Assembly (NCBI RefSeq): GCF_015776785.2
Contig: NZ_LFMD02000007.1
Coordinates: forward strand, 124,001 to 188,000
Direction: 5' to 3'
DNA length: 64,000 nucleotides
Origin: Kitasatospora sp. SUK 42
GTDB taxonomy: Bacteria; Actinomycetota; Actinomycetes; Streptomycetales; Streptomycetaceae
Shown here piece by piece: positions 16,332-23,869 of this stretch. Under the pieces are notes generated by a model that was not told where the DNA came from, searched no databases, and saw nothing but the letters and a program-made list of their open reading frames with translations. Every line of letters begins with the position of its first letter. The first letter of the stretch is position 1. The translations under genes and the position numbers were made by a program.

Positions 16332-17347
16332 ACCCCGTCGTCCTGACCACCACCGACGGCGCCCGCCTGGAGTTCGACTGCTCCCCCGGCCAGAGCGTAC
16401 TGGAGGCGGCGGCCGAGTCCGGTGCCACCCTGCCGGCCTACTGCCGCCAGGGCACCTGCGGCTCGTGCCACGCCTCCGTCACCGACGGCCCGTACGAGCT
16501 CGGCACGCACAGCGAGCAGGCCCTCCCGCCGGACGAGCGCGAGCGCGGCGAGGTGCTGCTCTGCCGCACCTTCCCGTGCGGGCCGCTGGCGGCCGCCCTG
16601 CCGTACGAGCGGTCCCGGATCCTGGACGGCGGGATCCCGGTCCGCGAGGCCGTCGTCACGGCGCTGGAGCCGGTCGCCCGGGACACCGTGCGGCTGGAGC
16701 TGCGCCTGGACGGGGACCTGGACTGCCAGTTCGACCCCGGCCAGTTCATGGAGCTCCAGCTGCCTGGCAGTGGGGCGAAGCGCGCGTACTCCCTGGCCAA
16801 CACCGGCAACTGGGAGGGCCGGCTGGAGTTCTTCGTCCGGCTGAGGGAGGGCGGGCTGTTCTCCGCGTACCTCGCCGAGCGGGCCCGCCCGGGCGACCGG
16901 CTGACCGTGCACGGCCCGCAGGGCGCCTTCGGCCTGCACGAGACCGGCCTGCGCCCGCGCTGGTTCGTGGCCGGCGGCACCGGCCTGGCCCCGCTGCTGG
17001 CGATGGTCCGGCGGATGGCGGAGTGGCAGGAGCCGCAGCCCGCCCGGCTGTTCCTCGGCGTCAACGAGCCGCAGGACGTCTTCGGCGTCGCCGAACTCGA
17101 CGCGGTGGCGGCCGAGCTGCCGGGCTTCCGGTACGACGTCTGCGTCTGGAAGCCGGCCCCGGCCTGGTCCGGTCCGACCGGCCTCCCGGCGGACCTGTTC
17201 GGTGCGGCGCTGCCCGAACTCGCGGGCGCCACCCCGGACGTGTACGTCTGCGGGCCGCCGCCCCTGGTGGACTCGGTGCTGCGGGCTGCCCTGCTGGGCG
17301 GGGTGCCGCCCGAGCAGGTCCACCGGGAGCGCTTCCTCGCGACCTGA
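16328..17347 (+). CDS. hcr: Ferredoxin-NAD(P)H reductase partner of Hcp
   Basis: A 339-residue flavo-iron-sulfur protein. Residues 1-90 are a plant-type [2Fe-2S] ferredoxin with C39-x4-C44-x2-C47-x31-C79. Residues ~105-210 bind FAD (KRAYSLAN) and residues ~215-335 bind NAD(P)H (GGTGLAPLLAM, YVCGPPPLVDS). It would deliver electrons from NAD(P)H to Hcp; the 4-bp overlap with hcp implies a coupled operon. The ferredoxin domain is at the N-terminus, as in benzoate dioxygenase or methane monooxygenase reductases, whereas E. coli Hcr has it at the C-terminus. The gene symbol is given for role, not orthology. Confidence 0.9.
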   Translation: MNPVVLTTTDGARLEFDCSPGQSVLEAAAESGATLPAYCRQGTCGSCHASVTDGPYELGTHSEQALPPDERERGEVLLCRTFPCGPLAAALPYERSRILDGGIPVREAVVTALEPVARDTVRLELRLDGDLDCQFDPGQFMELQLPGSGAKRAYSLANTGNWEGRLEFFVRLREGGLFSAYLAERARPGDRLTVHGPQGAFGLHETGLRPRWFVAGGTGLAPLLAMVRRMAEWQEPQPARLFLGVNEPQDVFGVAELDAVAAELPGFRYDVCVWKPAPAWSGPTGLPADLFGAALPELAGATPDVYVCGPPPLVDSVLRAALLGGVPPEQVHRERFLAT

Positions 17348-17352
17348 GCCGG

Positions 17353-17380
17353 GCGCGGTCGGCCGCACGGCCGACCGCGC
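17353..17380 (+). terminator. Terminator of hcp-hcr operon
   Basis: Perfect 13-bp arms GCGCGGTCGGCCG and CGGCCGACCGCGC separated by CA, starting 6 bp after the hcr stop and ending 13 bp before the next gene start. Confidence 0.75.
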
Positions 17381-17393
17381 TACAGTCCGTCGC

Positions 17394-17957
17394 ATGAACG
17401 ACTCCGTACGCCCGCCCTTCGGAAACTTCACAACCGCCTCCCCCGCCCTGGAGGTTCGCGACGAACTGGCCGCGCCCGTGGCCGACGCCCTGGAGACCTG
17501 GGGCGCACGGGAGGCGGCCGCCTCCGTGCTCTACGTGGACACCGACCCGGAGAAGGCCGACACCGCGGTGTTCTGCGCGGCCTACGACGCACCGCCGGAG
17601 CTCTCCGCGAACTGCGTGGTGGTCGCGGCCAAGCGCGCCGGGGAGGTCACGCTGGCCGCCTGCCTCGCCCTGTCCACCACCCGGGTCGACGTCAACAAGG
17701 CGGTGCGCACCCACCTGGGGGCGAGGAAGGCCTCGTTCGCCCCGATGGACACCGCGGTCGAGCTGACCGGCATGGAGTACGGCGGCATCACCCCGCTCGG
17801 CCTGCCCGGCTCCTGGCCGCTGCTGATCGACGAGGCGGTGGCCGCGGCCCCGTACGTCCTGGTGGGCAGCGGCCGGCGCCGGGGCAAGCTCATCCTTCCC
17901 GGCTGGGCGCTGACCCGGCTGCCGGGCGCCGAGGTGCTGACCGGCCTGGCCGGCTAG
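17394..17957 (+). CDS. YbaK/EbsC-family aminoacyl-tRNA deacylase domain protein
   Basis: A 187-residue protein. Residues ~60-165 fit the YbaK/ProX editing fold (VFCAAYDAPPELSANCVVVAAKRAGEVTLAACLAL, then VDVNKAVRTHLGARKASFAPMDTAVELTGMEYGGITPLGLP), which hydrolyses mischarged aminoacyl-tRNA such as Cys-tRNAPro or Ala-tRNAPro. The conserved Lys of YbaK may correspond to the Lys in AAKRAG or GARKAS; this cannot be settled by eye. The start at 17394 is 13 bp after the hcp-hcr terminator and lacks a strong ribosome binding site. It converges on the TOPRIM gene with a 19-bp gap and no terminator. Confidence 0.85.
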   Translation: MNDSVRPPFGNFTTASPALEVRDELAAPVADALETWGAREAAASVLYVDTDPEKADTAVFCAAYDAPPELSANCVVVAAKRAGEVTLAACLALSTTRVDVNKAVRTHLGARKASFAPMDTAVELTGMEYGGITPLGLPGSWPLLIDEAVAAAPYVLVGSGRRRGKLILPGWALTRLPGAEVLTGLAG

Positions 17958-17976
17958 GCCCTGTAGGGGTCGGCGG

Positions 17977-18597
17977 TCAGAGGTTCGCGAACAGCCCCTC
18001 CAGCGGGGCGGGCACCCGGTCCGGCTCCAGCGCCTCCACGAGGAGCCGGCCGTACCGGATCTTGCGGCCCTTCTTGGTGCCGAGGAAGCGCCGCAGCTGC
18101 TGGTGGGCGGCGCGGTCCCGCTGGGCGGGCTGCTGCAGGAAGATCAGCAGCGGGCGCAGGTCGCCCTCGGCCTCGATGAGCTCCCGGACGGTCTCCACGC
18201 CCAGTGCGCGGATCAGCTCGTCCTCCAGGTCCGCCGCGCAGACGAAGAACCGCTGCGCCGTGGCACCGGCCAGCTCCCACCCGCGGTCGAAGTACCCGCG
18301 CTCCGCCTCGTCGCACAGCCCGGTCAGGCGCAGCCGCAGGCCGCGCCGCCCGAGGCGGCGGGCGTAGCGCCCCACGCTCATCGCCCCGCCCATCGGCAGC
18401 ACGCAGACCCCCTCGGCCGCCAGGTCCCGGCCGCGGACCCGGGCCAGCGCGTCGACCGCGGCGGCGTCGCTCAGCCCTTCCAGCAGGACGGCCGTCCGGA
18501 CGTCCAGCACCTCGGCCAGCTCGTACGCCGGCTCACCCGGGCCGCCCGCCGCCCACGCGGCGACCGCCTCACGGAACGACGACATGTCGACTGTCAT
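17977..18597 (-). CDS. TOPRIM-domain protein (OLD/ATP-dependent endonuclease-like)
   Basis: A 206-residue protein. Residues ~30-120 look like a TOPRIM fold: AVLLEGLSDAAAVDALARVRGRDL gives the catalytic Glu and first acidic motif, and LRLTGLCDEAERGYF the later D-x-D/E type motif, with GVCVLPMGGAMSVGRYARRLG between. Residues ~125-206 (QRFFVCAADLEDELIRALG, RRFLGTKKGRKIRYGRLLVEAL) resemble the region that follows TOPRIM in OLD-family nucleases. There is no ABC ATPase domain, so this is a stand-alone TOPRIM protein. Its role is unknown; a nuclease is a guess. The start at 18597 is preferred over in-frame ATG 18585 only by position, as neither has a good ribosome binding site. Confidence 0.7.
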   Translation of the reverse strand: MTVDMSSFREAVAAWAAGGPGEPAYELAEVLDVRTAVLLEGLSDAAAVDALARVRGRDLAAEGVCVLPMGGAMSVGRYARRLGRRGLRLRLTGLCDEAERGYFDRGWELAGATAQRFFVCAADLEDELIRALGVETVRELIEAEGDLRPLLIFLQQPAQRDRAAHQQLRRFLGTKKGRKIRYGRLLVEALEPDRVPAPLEGLFANL

Positions 18598-18695
18598 CGG
18601 ACGAACGACCCCCTCGGCCTCTGCCGCACCTCTCCGGGCGGCCCCATCAACTCCGCTACCCACCACAGGCCCTGGGCCCTGGGGCCCGGCATCGA

Positions 18696-19499
18696 CTACG
18701 GCTTGCGCCCCCAGGTCGAGATCATCGGCGCGGTGGCCAGGTCCAGCCGCCCGGAGGTGACACTGGCCAGGTGGCGCTCGATCTCCTCGTCGGTGGCGAG
18801 CCCCTGCTCCACCAGCAGGTGGCGGATCTGGCGCACCGTCGCCTCCTCCAGGACGGCGCAGGCCGGGGAGGTGATCGGGAAGTAGGCGTCCGCCTCGACG
18901 TCGGCCAGCCCGGCCCCGCGCAGCACCCGGGGCAGCGTGCGCCCGTACGAGAGGTCCGCGCCGCGCCCCGCCATCAGGGTGCGGAAGCCGGCGCGCAGCC
19001 GGTTGGCGAGCTGCTGCTCGGGGCCCGACTCGTCCGGGCACAGCAGCGGCTGCAGCGCGGGGTCGGCGTCCTCCAGCAGCAGCCAGCCGCCGGGCCGCAG
19101 CGCCCGCACCATCCGGCGCAGCGCCTCGGCGCGGTCGGCCACGTGCACCAGGACCAGCCGGGCGTGCACCAGGTCGAAGCTCCCGGCGGGCGGCGGGTCG
19201 CCCGCCACGTCGTGGGTGTGCACCTCGATCACGCCGCCCTCGATGCCATGGGTCCAGGAGACGTCGATGTCGGTGGCGACCACCGATCCGGTCGGCCCCA
19301 CCCGCTCGGCCAGCCCGAGCGGCACCGACGGTCCGCCGGCCCCGACCTCCCAGCAGCGCATCCCGGCCCCGATCCCGAGCCGGTCCACGTGCCGGAAGGT
19401 CACCGGGTCGAACAGCTCGGCCAGCGCCCCGAAGCGGACACCCGCCTCGGACTGCCGGTTGTCCAACAGGTACCTCTGGTCACCCTCGTGCTCAGCCAT
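18696..19499 (-). CDS. SAM-dependent methyltransferase, class I
   Basis: A 267-residue protein with the Rossmann SAM-binding motif in CWEVGAGGPSVPLGLAERVG, the acidic motif VVATDIDVSW, and the motif LVHARLVLVHVADRAEALRRMVRALRPGGWLLLEDADP typical of methyltransferase 25/11-type enzymes. The substrate is unknown; nothing around it indicates a pathway. The ATG at 19499 starts the recognisable protein (AEHEGDQRYLLDNRQSEAGVRF); the frame continues upstream to 19544 without support. It is divergent from ilvE, with ~150 bp between starts, and shares its strand with the TOPRIM gene 98 bp downstream. Confidence 0.85.
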   Translation of the reverse strand: MAEHEGDQRYLLDNRQSEAGVRFGALAELFDPVTFRHVDRLGIGAGMRCWEVGAGGPSVPLGLAERVGPTGSVVATDIDVSWTHGIEGGVIEVHTHDVAGDPPPAGSFDLVHARLVLVHVADRAEALRRMVRALRPGGWLLLEDADPALQPLLCPDESGPEQQLANRLRAGFRTLMAGRGADLSYGRTLPRVLRGAGLADVEADAYFPITSPACAVLEEATVRQIRHLLVEQGLATDEEIERHLASVTSGRLDLATAPMISTWGRKP

Positions 19500-19652
19500 A
19501 CCGGGATTCTGGCAGACCCCCCGCCCACCGCACCCCCCGCCCACTGCGTGGACGGCCGAGGCGGCCCGCCGGAACGGCCGTTAACATGCGGTGGACGCCG
19601 CCGCCGGTCGGTTCGACCGCGACGGATCGCCCCTGCCGCTGAGGAGTTGACG

Positions 19653-20741
19653 ATGAGTGGAACCTTCCCGCTGGTCCGGACGACCGAGCCCGTCCCCGAG
19701 GCGGAACGTCACGGCATCCTCGCCGCGCCGGGCTTCGGGAGGTTCTTCACCGACCACATGGCCACCGCCACCTGGACCTCCGCCGAGGGCTGGCACGAGC
19801 GCCGGATCGGCGCGCTCGCGCCGTTCTCGCTGCACCCGAGTGCGGCCGTGCTGCACTACGCGCAGGAGATCTTCGAGGGACTGAAGGCCTACCGCCACGC
19901 CGACGGGAGCGTCTGGCTGTTCCGCCCGGAGTTCAACGCCCGCCGCTTCGCCGCCTCCGCGCGGCGCCTCGCCCTGCCCGAGCTGCCGGAGGAGGACTTC
20001 CTGGCCAGCGTCGAGGAGCTGGTCCGGGCGGACGAGGCCTGGGTGCCGGCCTCCGGCGGCGAGGCCAGCCTCTACCTGCGGCCGTACATGTTCGCCTCGG
20101 AGGCCTTCCTCGGCGTCCGCCCCGCCGACCGGGTCACCTACTCCGTCATCGCCAGCCCGGCCGGGCCGTACTTCGCCGCCGGAGTCACCGGCATCACGCT
20201 CTGGGTCAGCGGCGAGTATACCCGCGCCGGGCGCGGCGGCACCGGCGCGGCCAAGTGCGGCGGCAACTACGCCTCCAGCCTGGCGGCGCAGTTGGAGGCG
20301 AGGCAGCGCGGCTGCGACCAGGTGCTCTTCCTGGACGACACCGGCGGCGAGGGCGACCTGGAGGAGTCCGGCACGATGAACCTCTGCCTGGTCACGTCCG
20401 CCGGCGAGCTGATCACCCCCGCCCTCGGCTCCATCCTCGACGGGGTGACCCGTTCCTCGATCCTGGCGCTGGCGGGCGAGTTCGGGCTCACCCCCGTCGA
20501 GCGCGCCATCACGCTGGCCGAGCTGCGGGCCGGCGCCGCCGACGGCACGGTCACCGAGGTCTTCGCCGCCGGCACCGCCGCCGTGATCACCCCGATCGTC
20601 GCCTTCAAGGGCGAGGGTTACGAGTTCACCGTCGGCGGCGGCGCCCCCGGCAAGCAGACCGTCGCCCTCCGCGAGCACGTGCTGGACATCCAGTACGGAC
20701 GCGCGGAGGACCGCCACGGTTGGCTGCGCCGGGTGCTCTGA
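19653..20741 (+). CDS. ilvE: Branched-chain amino acid aminotransferase
   Basis: A 362-residue class IV PLP aminotransferase. The substrate loop EIFEGLKAYRHADGSVWLFRPEFNARRFAASA and the PLP lysine K201 in GTGAAKCGGNYA are diagnostic, as are EESGTMNLCLV and LDGVTRSSIL, where bound PLP phosphate is coordinated. It interconverts Leu/Ile/Val with their 2-oxo acids; in streptomycetes this also supplies starter units for branched fatty acids and polyketides. The ATG at 19653 has GAGGAG 7 nt upstream. The stop is 25 bp from the convergent UDG-ART gene, with no terminator between. Confidence 0.95.
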   Translation: MSGTFPLVRTTEPVPEAERHGILAAPGFGRFFTDHMATATWTSAEGWHERRIGALAPFSLHPSAAVLHYAQEIFEGLKAYRHADGSVWLFRPEFNARRFAASARRLALPELPEEDFLASVEELVRADEAWVPASGGEASLYLRPYMFASEAFLGVRPADRVTYSVIASPAGPYFAAGVTGITLWVSGEYTRAGRGGTGAAKCGGNYASSLAAQLEARQRGCDQVLFLDDTGGEGDLEESGTMNLCLVTSAGELITPALGSILDGVTRSSILALAGEFGLTPVERAITLAELRAGAADGTVTEVFAAGTAAVITPIVAFKGEGYEFTVGGGAPGKQTVALREHVLDIQYGRAEDRHGWLRRVL

Positions 20742-20766
20742 CCCGCCCGGCACCGCCGTACCCGTG

Positions 20767-22389
20767 TCAGGACACCAGCGGGCCCTCGGCGAGCTCGGTC
20801 AGCGTCACCGTGCACAGCCCACCGCGCTGGGCCTGTACGTCGGTGACCTCCAGCTGGGTGCCCGGCAGCAGGATGAACTCCTCCTCCCCGGTGAAGGCGG
20901 AGAACCGCTGGATGCCCGCGGCGCGGCGCGGGCGCACCTCGAAGAGGGTGCGCTTGCCCCGGCTGCCGAGGAACGACTGGGCCACGCCGAGCTTGGACGT
21001 GCAGGAGGACACGCCCCACCAGGTCACCGTCCGCCCGAGCGGGTACTGGCGGCGCAGGTCCAGCGACACCCCGCGCCAGAGCGGCTCGGTGCGCACGGGC
21101 AGCTGGGAGACCGCCGCGAACAGCAGCCGCAGGTACGGCAGGTACGGCACCAGCCGGCCGCGGTCCGGGGAGCGCAGCACCGCGTTGATCTCCCGGTAGA
21201 AGGCGGACTCGCAGGTGTAGAGGTAGAGGGCGGCGATCGCGTCGGCGGACAGGCCCGCGGCCTGCCCCTCGTCGGCTCGCCGCTTGCCGAAGTCGTGCGA
21301 CTGCGCGACGTGCCGGTCCAGCCCCCTGAGCAGCCTGGCCACCGGGGCCACGGCGTCCCGGAAGCCCAGCACCGGCGTGTCGAACACCCCGCTGATCGAC
21401 GGGAGTTCGAGGCCCTCGTCCTTGACGCTCGCGAGCCGGTCCAGGTACAGCTGGTGCAGCTCCATGGTGGAGGCGATGAACGCGCCCATCCGCTCGGCGA
21501 CGTCCCCGTCCGCGCCGCCGTGCTGCGCCGCGCCGCTGTTCCAGCCCTTGCTCGGGAGCCAGTCGATCTCGTCGGCGCCGAGCGAGGCCAGGGCGGCGTT
21601 CACCGTGGCGAAGTGGTCGTTGTCGCAGAAGATGTCGCCCTGGGCGGCGGGGTTGGCGTGGTCGATGTGGCGGACCTCGACCCCGGGGTACTTCTTCTCC
21701 AGCCGCCGCACCACGCTCTTCAGGGTGCGCGCGTGCGCGCCCCACCAGGCGAAGACCACACCGCGGTCCTCCTCGTCGGCCTCCTGCTTGGCCCGGAGGA
21801 TCTCCTCGACGATCCGCTCGATCACCGGCCGCCAGAACGCGGTGTGCTGGTCCGGGCCCATCGACCCGTCGGCGCTGGCGGTGAGCGCCGCGTTCAGCAG
21901 CAGCACGCCCTGGGTGAGCATTGCCTGGAACCACTCCGGCGGCTGGACGGTGTCCCGCTTCTTCAGCAGCGCCCGTATGTCGGCGATCGGGGTCTTCTTG
22001 GGGATGCCGTACTTCCACATCGCCGCCGCCTTGATGATGCAGCGGATGCTGATCACCCGGCCGAACTGGCTGTCCTTCCAGTCGTGGAAGGCGTTGTCGA
22101 ACATCGCGATGCCGGTGGCGCTCTCCGGCCGCGGGTAGGGGTTCTGGCCGAAGACCACGACCTTCCACTTGTGCGGCGCGTGCGGCTTGAGGGCCTGGAA
22201 GGTCAGTTCGCGGACGGGGACGACGTCCGGGCCGCGGCCCGGGCCGATGAACGAGGCCGCGGCCGGCTGCGCCTCGATGACCGGCTTGAGCAGCGGGAGC
22301 CACGGCTCGCCGCCGCCCTGGAAGAGCTCCGCGAGGGCCAGGGGGTCGTTCGGGTCGGGCTGGGCGGCGGGGGTGTCGACGGTGTTCAT
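20767..22389 (-). CDS. Uracil-DNA glycosylase-like domain fused to ADP-ribosyltransferase domain
   Basis: A 540-residue protein. Residues ~30-280 match family 1 uracil-DNA glycosylase: VVVFGQNPYPRP (cf. GQDPYH), QGVLLLNAALT, GVVFAWWGAHA, HIDHANPAA and ending EIDWLPSKG. The water-activating Asp of GQDPYH is Asn83 here; His244 aligns with the catalytic His. Residues ~380-540 resemble the arginine-specific ADP-ribosyltransferase family (R-S-ExE): LWRG with R439, SSCTS at 461-465, and GEEEF giving E502-x-E504, then ILLPGTQLEV. Residues 285-375 link them. No signal peptide. The ATG at 22389 is the likely start. It is divergent from a macrodomain gene across ~205 bp containing a perfect 21-bp palindrome. 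Inference: a DNA-directed or DNA-sensing ADP-ribosyltransferase whose marks the macrodomain protein removes or binds; possibly a defence or toxin-antitoxin system. Whether either domain is active is unproven. Confidence 0.8.
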   Translation of the reverse strand: MNTVDTPAAQPDPNDPLALAELFQGGGEPWLPLLKPVIEAQPAAASFIGPGRGPDVVPVRELTFQALKPHAPHKWKVVVFGQNPYPRPESATGIAMFDNAFHDWKDSQFGRVISIRCIIKAAAMWKYGIPKKTPIADIRALLKKRDTVQPPEWFQAMLTQGVLLLNAALTASADGSMGPDQHTAFWRPVIERIVEEILRAKQEADEEDRGVVFAWWGAHARTLKSVVRRLEKKYPGVEVRHIDHANPAAQGDIFCDNDHFATVNAALASLGADEIDWLPSKGWNSGAAQHGGADGDVAERMGAFIASTMELHQLYLDRLASVKDEGLELPSISGVFDTPVLGFRDAVAPVARLLRGLDRHVAQSHDFGKRRADEGQAAGLSADAIAALYLYTCESAFYREINAVLRSPDRGRLVPYLPYLRLLFAAVSQLPVRTEPLWRGVSLDLRRQYPLGRTVTWWGVSSCTSKLGVAQSFLGSRGKRTLFEVRPRRAAGIQRFSAFTGEEEFILLPGTQLEVTDVQAQRGGLCTVTLTELAEGPLVS

Positions 22390-22486
22390 GGTGGCGGCGC
22401 TCCGGCTGGGTCGTTCGGTACGGACGGCGGGACTGGCGTGAGGTGAGTATCCGTCAGATCCCCTGGCGGACAGCACAGTCCTATCC

Positions 22487-22507
22487 GACGGGACTGACAG
22501 TCCCGTC
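22487..22507. promoter_or_regulatory. Perfect 21-bp palindrome between divergent UDG-ART and macrodomain genes
   Basis: Arms GACGGGACTG (22487-22496) and CAGTCCCGTC (22498-22507) around a single A. It lies 97 bp upstream of the UDG-ART start and 88 bp upstream of the macrodomain start, a position suited to an operator controlling both. It does not resemble the actinobacterial LexA box. No regulator gene is adjacent. Confidence 0.6.
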
Positions 22508-22595
22508 CGCCCGGCAGGGGCGGACGCACTGTCGGTGGTGCCCGCTAGCGTCGTTCACGACCAGGGGAACCGGGCCTACCGACAGGAGTCGCAGC

Positions 22596-23306
22596 ATGTC
22601 CACGTACCACGCGCAGTACCCGCTCAGGGTGGTGCTGACCGACCTCAGCGCGACGGTGGTCGAGTCGTGGCGGTCGGCCTTCGCCGACACCCCCGGCGTC
22701 GAGATCCGGCAGGGCTCGATCCTGTCCGAACCGGTCGACGCCTGGGTCAGCCCGACCAACTCCCGCGGCCGGATGGACGGCGGGACGGACGGGGCGATCA
22801 GGCGGCACCTGGGCGCCGGAATCCAGCTGCGGGTGCAGAAGGCGATACGCGCCCGGTACGCGGGCCTGATGCCGGTGGGCGGCGCGGTCTGCGTGCCGAC
22901 CGGAGCGGTCACCCCGAGGTACCTGATCTCGGCGCCGACGATGGAGAGTTCCTCGCAGAACGTCAGCGAGACCTTGAACGTGGCCCTGGCCTGCGCCGCC
23001 GCCTTCCAGGCCGTCCACCGGCAGAACATGGTGGACCCGGGCAGCATCCGGTCGGTCGCGCTGGTCGGCATGGGCGCCCAGACCGGGCGGGTCCCGGCCC
23101 GGGTCTGCGCCAACCTGATGTGGTCGGGCTACACCCTCTTCAACGACTACTGCTTCAAGAGCGACGTCGACCTGCGCGCGACCATCCTCGACCAGCTGGA
23201 GGACATCGAGCAGGCACCGCCCACCCGCCGGGTCCGCCTCACGCCGCCCACGGACCGCGGCCGCGGTCGCGGTCGCAGCCAGAGCCAGAGCCAGGGTCGG
23301 CGGTAG
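22596..23306 (+). CDS. Macrodomain protein (ADP-ribose binding/hydrolase-like)
   Basis: A 236-residue protein. Residues ~35-200 are a macrodomain: VDAWVSPTNSRGRMDGGTDGAIRRHLG is the ADP-ribose loop (Asn-containing strand followed by a DGG-type loop), VGGAVCVPTGAVTPRYLISAPTM the central strands, and ALVGMGAQTGRVPARVCANLMWSGY the phosphate-loop region. Macrodomains bind ADP-ribose and many remove it from proteins or DNA. Residues 221-236 are a short RG-repeat plus SQ-repeat tail encoded by simple repeats. The ATG at 22596 has AGGAG 8 nt upstream. Divergent from the UDG-ART gene, it is the natural candidate for its eraser or antidote; that pairing is inferred from fold and position only. Confidence 0.8.
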   Translation: MSTYHAQYPLRVVLTDLSATVVESWRSAFADTPGVEIRQGSILSEPVDAWVSPTNSRGRMDGGTDGAIRRHLGAGIQLRVQKAIRARYAGLMPVGGAVCVPTGAVTPRYLISAPTMESSSQNVSETLNVALACAAAFQAVHRQNMVDPGSIRSVALVGMGAQTGRVPARVCANLMWSGYTLFNDYCFKSDVDLRATILDQLEDIEQAPPTRRVRLTPPTDRGRGRGRSQSQSQGRR

Positions 23307-23353
23307 CGGACCCGACCGCGGTAAATCGGTTCCGGGGGCCGCACACCGTCGCC

Positions 23354-23359
23354 TACATT
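23354..23359 (+). promoter_or_regulatory. Possible -10 box of the DUF4180 gene
   Basis: TACATT lies 62 bp upstream of the DUF4180 start and 47 bp after the macrodomain stop, suggesting this gene may have its own promoter rather than only read-through. No good -35 is evident. Confidence 0.3.
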
Positions 23360-23421
23360 GAGGTCCCGGGAGACAGTTGATCACGATCCGAGTGGTCACG
23401 CCCGACCGACAGGAGAGCGCC

Positions 23422-23790
23422 ATGGCGGACGACGTGCAGGAACTGAGCGGGGTGAAGGTGCTCGTGTGCGACGCGGCCGGGCCCGCGATCACCACCGTGC
23501 AGGACGCACTCGATCTCATCGGCGCGAGCTACGTCGGCGCCGAGATCGTCGCCGTGCCCGCCGACCGGCTGGACGATCGCTTCTTCGTCCTGAGCACCGG
23601 TTTCGCCGGCGAGGTCATGCAGAAGTTCGTCAACTACCGCGTCCGGCTGGCCGTCCTCGGCGACATCTCCCGCCATCTGGAGGCCAGTTCGGCGCTGCGC
23701 TCGCTCGTCCACGAGTCGAACGCGTCCGACCACATCTGGTTCCTCCCGGACGTCGACGCCCTCACCGCCCGACTGGGCGCCCGGGCCTGA
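23422..23790 (+). CDS. DUF4180 domain protein
   Basis: A 122-residue cytoplasmic protein matching DUF4180 along its whole length: VQDALDLIG, FFVLSTGFAGEVMQKFVNYRVRLAVLGDISRHLE and LRSLVHESNASDHIWFLPDVDAL. The family's molecular function is not known to me. The ATG at 23422 has AGGAG 6-7 nt upstream. It follows the macrodomain gene by 115 bp on the same strand, so it may be a third member of the ADP-ribosylation locus or just a neighbour; conservation of the order in other genomes would decide. A strong terminator follows. Confidence 0.8.
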   Translation: MADDVQELSGVKVLVCDAAGPAITTVQDALDLIGASYVGAEIVAVPADRLDDRFFVLSTGFAGEVMQKFVNYRVRLAVLGDISRHLEASSALRSLVHESNASDHIWFLPDVDALTARLGARA

Positions 23791-23819
23791 GCCCCGCGCC
23801 GCGCCCTGCGCCGGGCCTC

Positions 23820-23851
23820 GCGCCGCGCCGACCCCACGGTCGGCGCGGCGC
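23820..23851. terminator. Bidirectional terminator between DUF4180 and RidA-family genes
   Basis: Perfect 14-bp stem (23820-23833 with 23838-23851) and a CCAC loop, placed between two convergent genes, 29 bp after one stop and 18 bp from the other. Confidence 0.85.
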
Positions 23852-23869
23852 AGCCGTGTCGGCGGGCCG

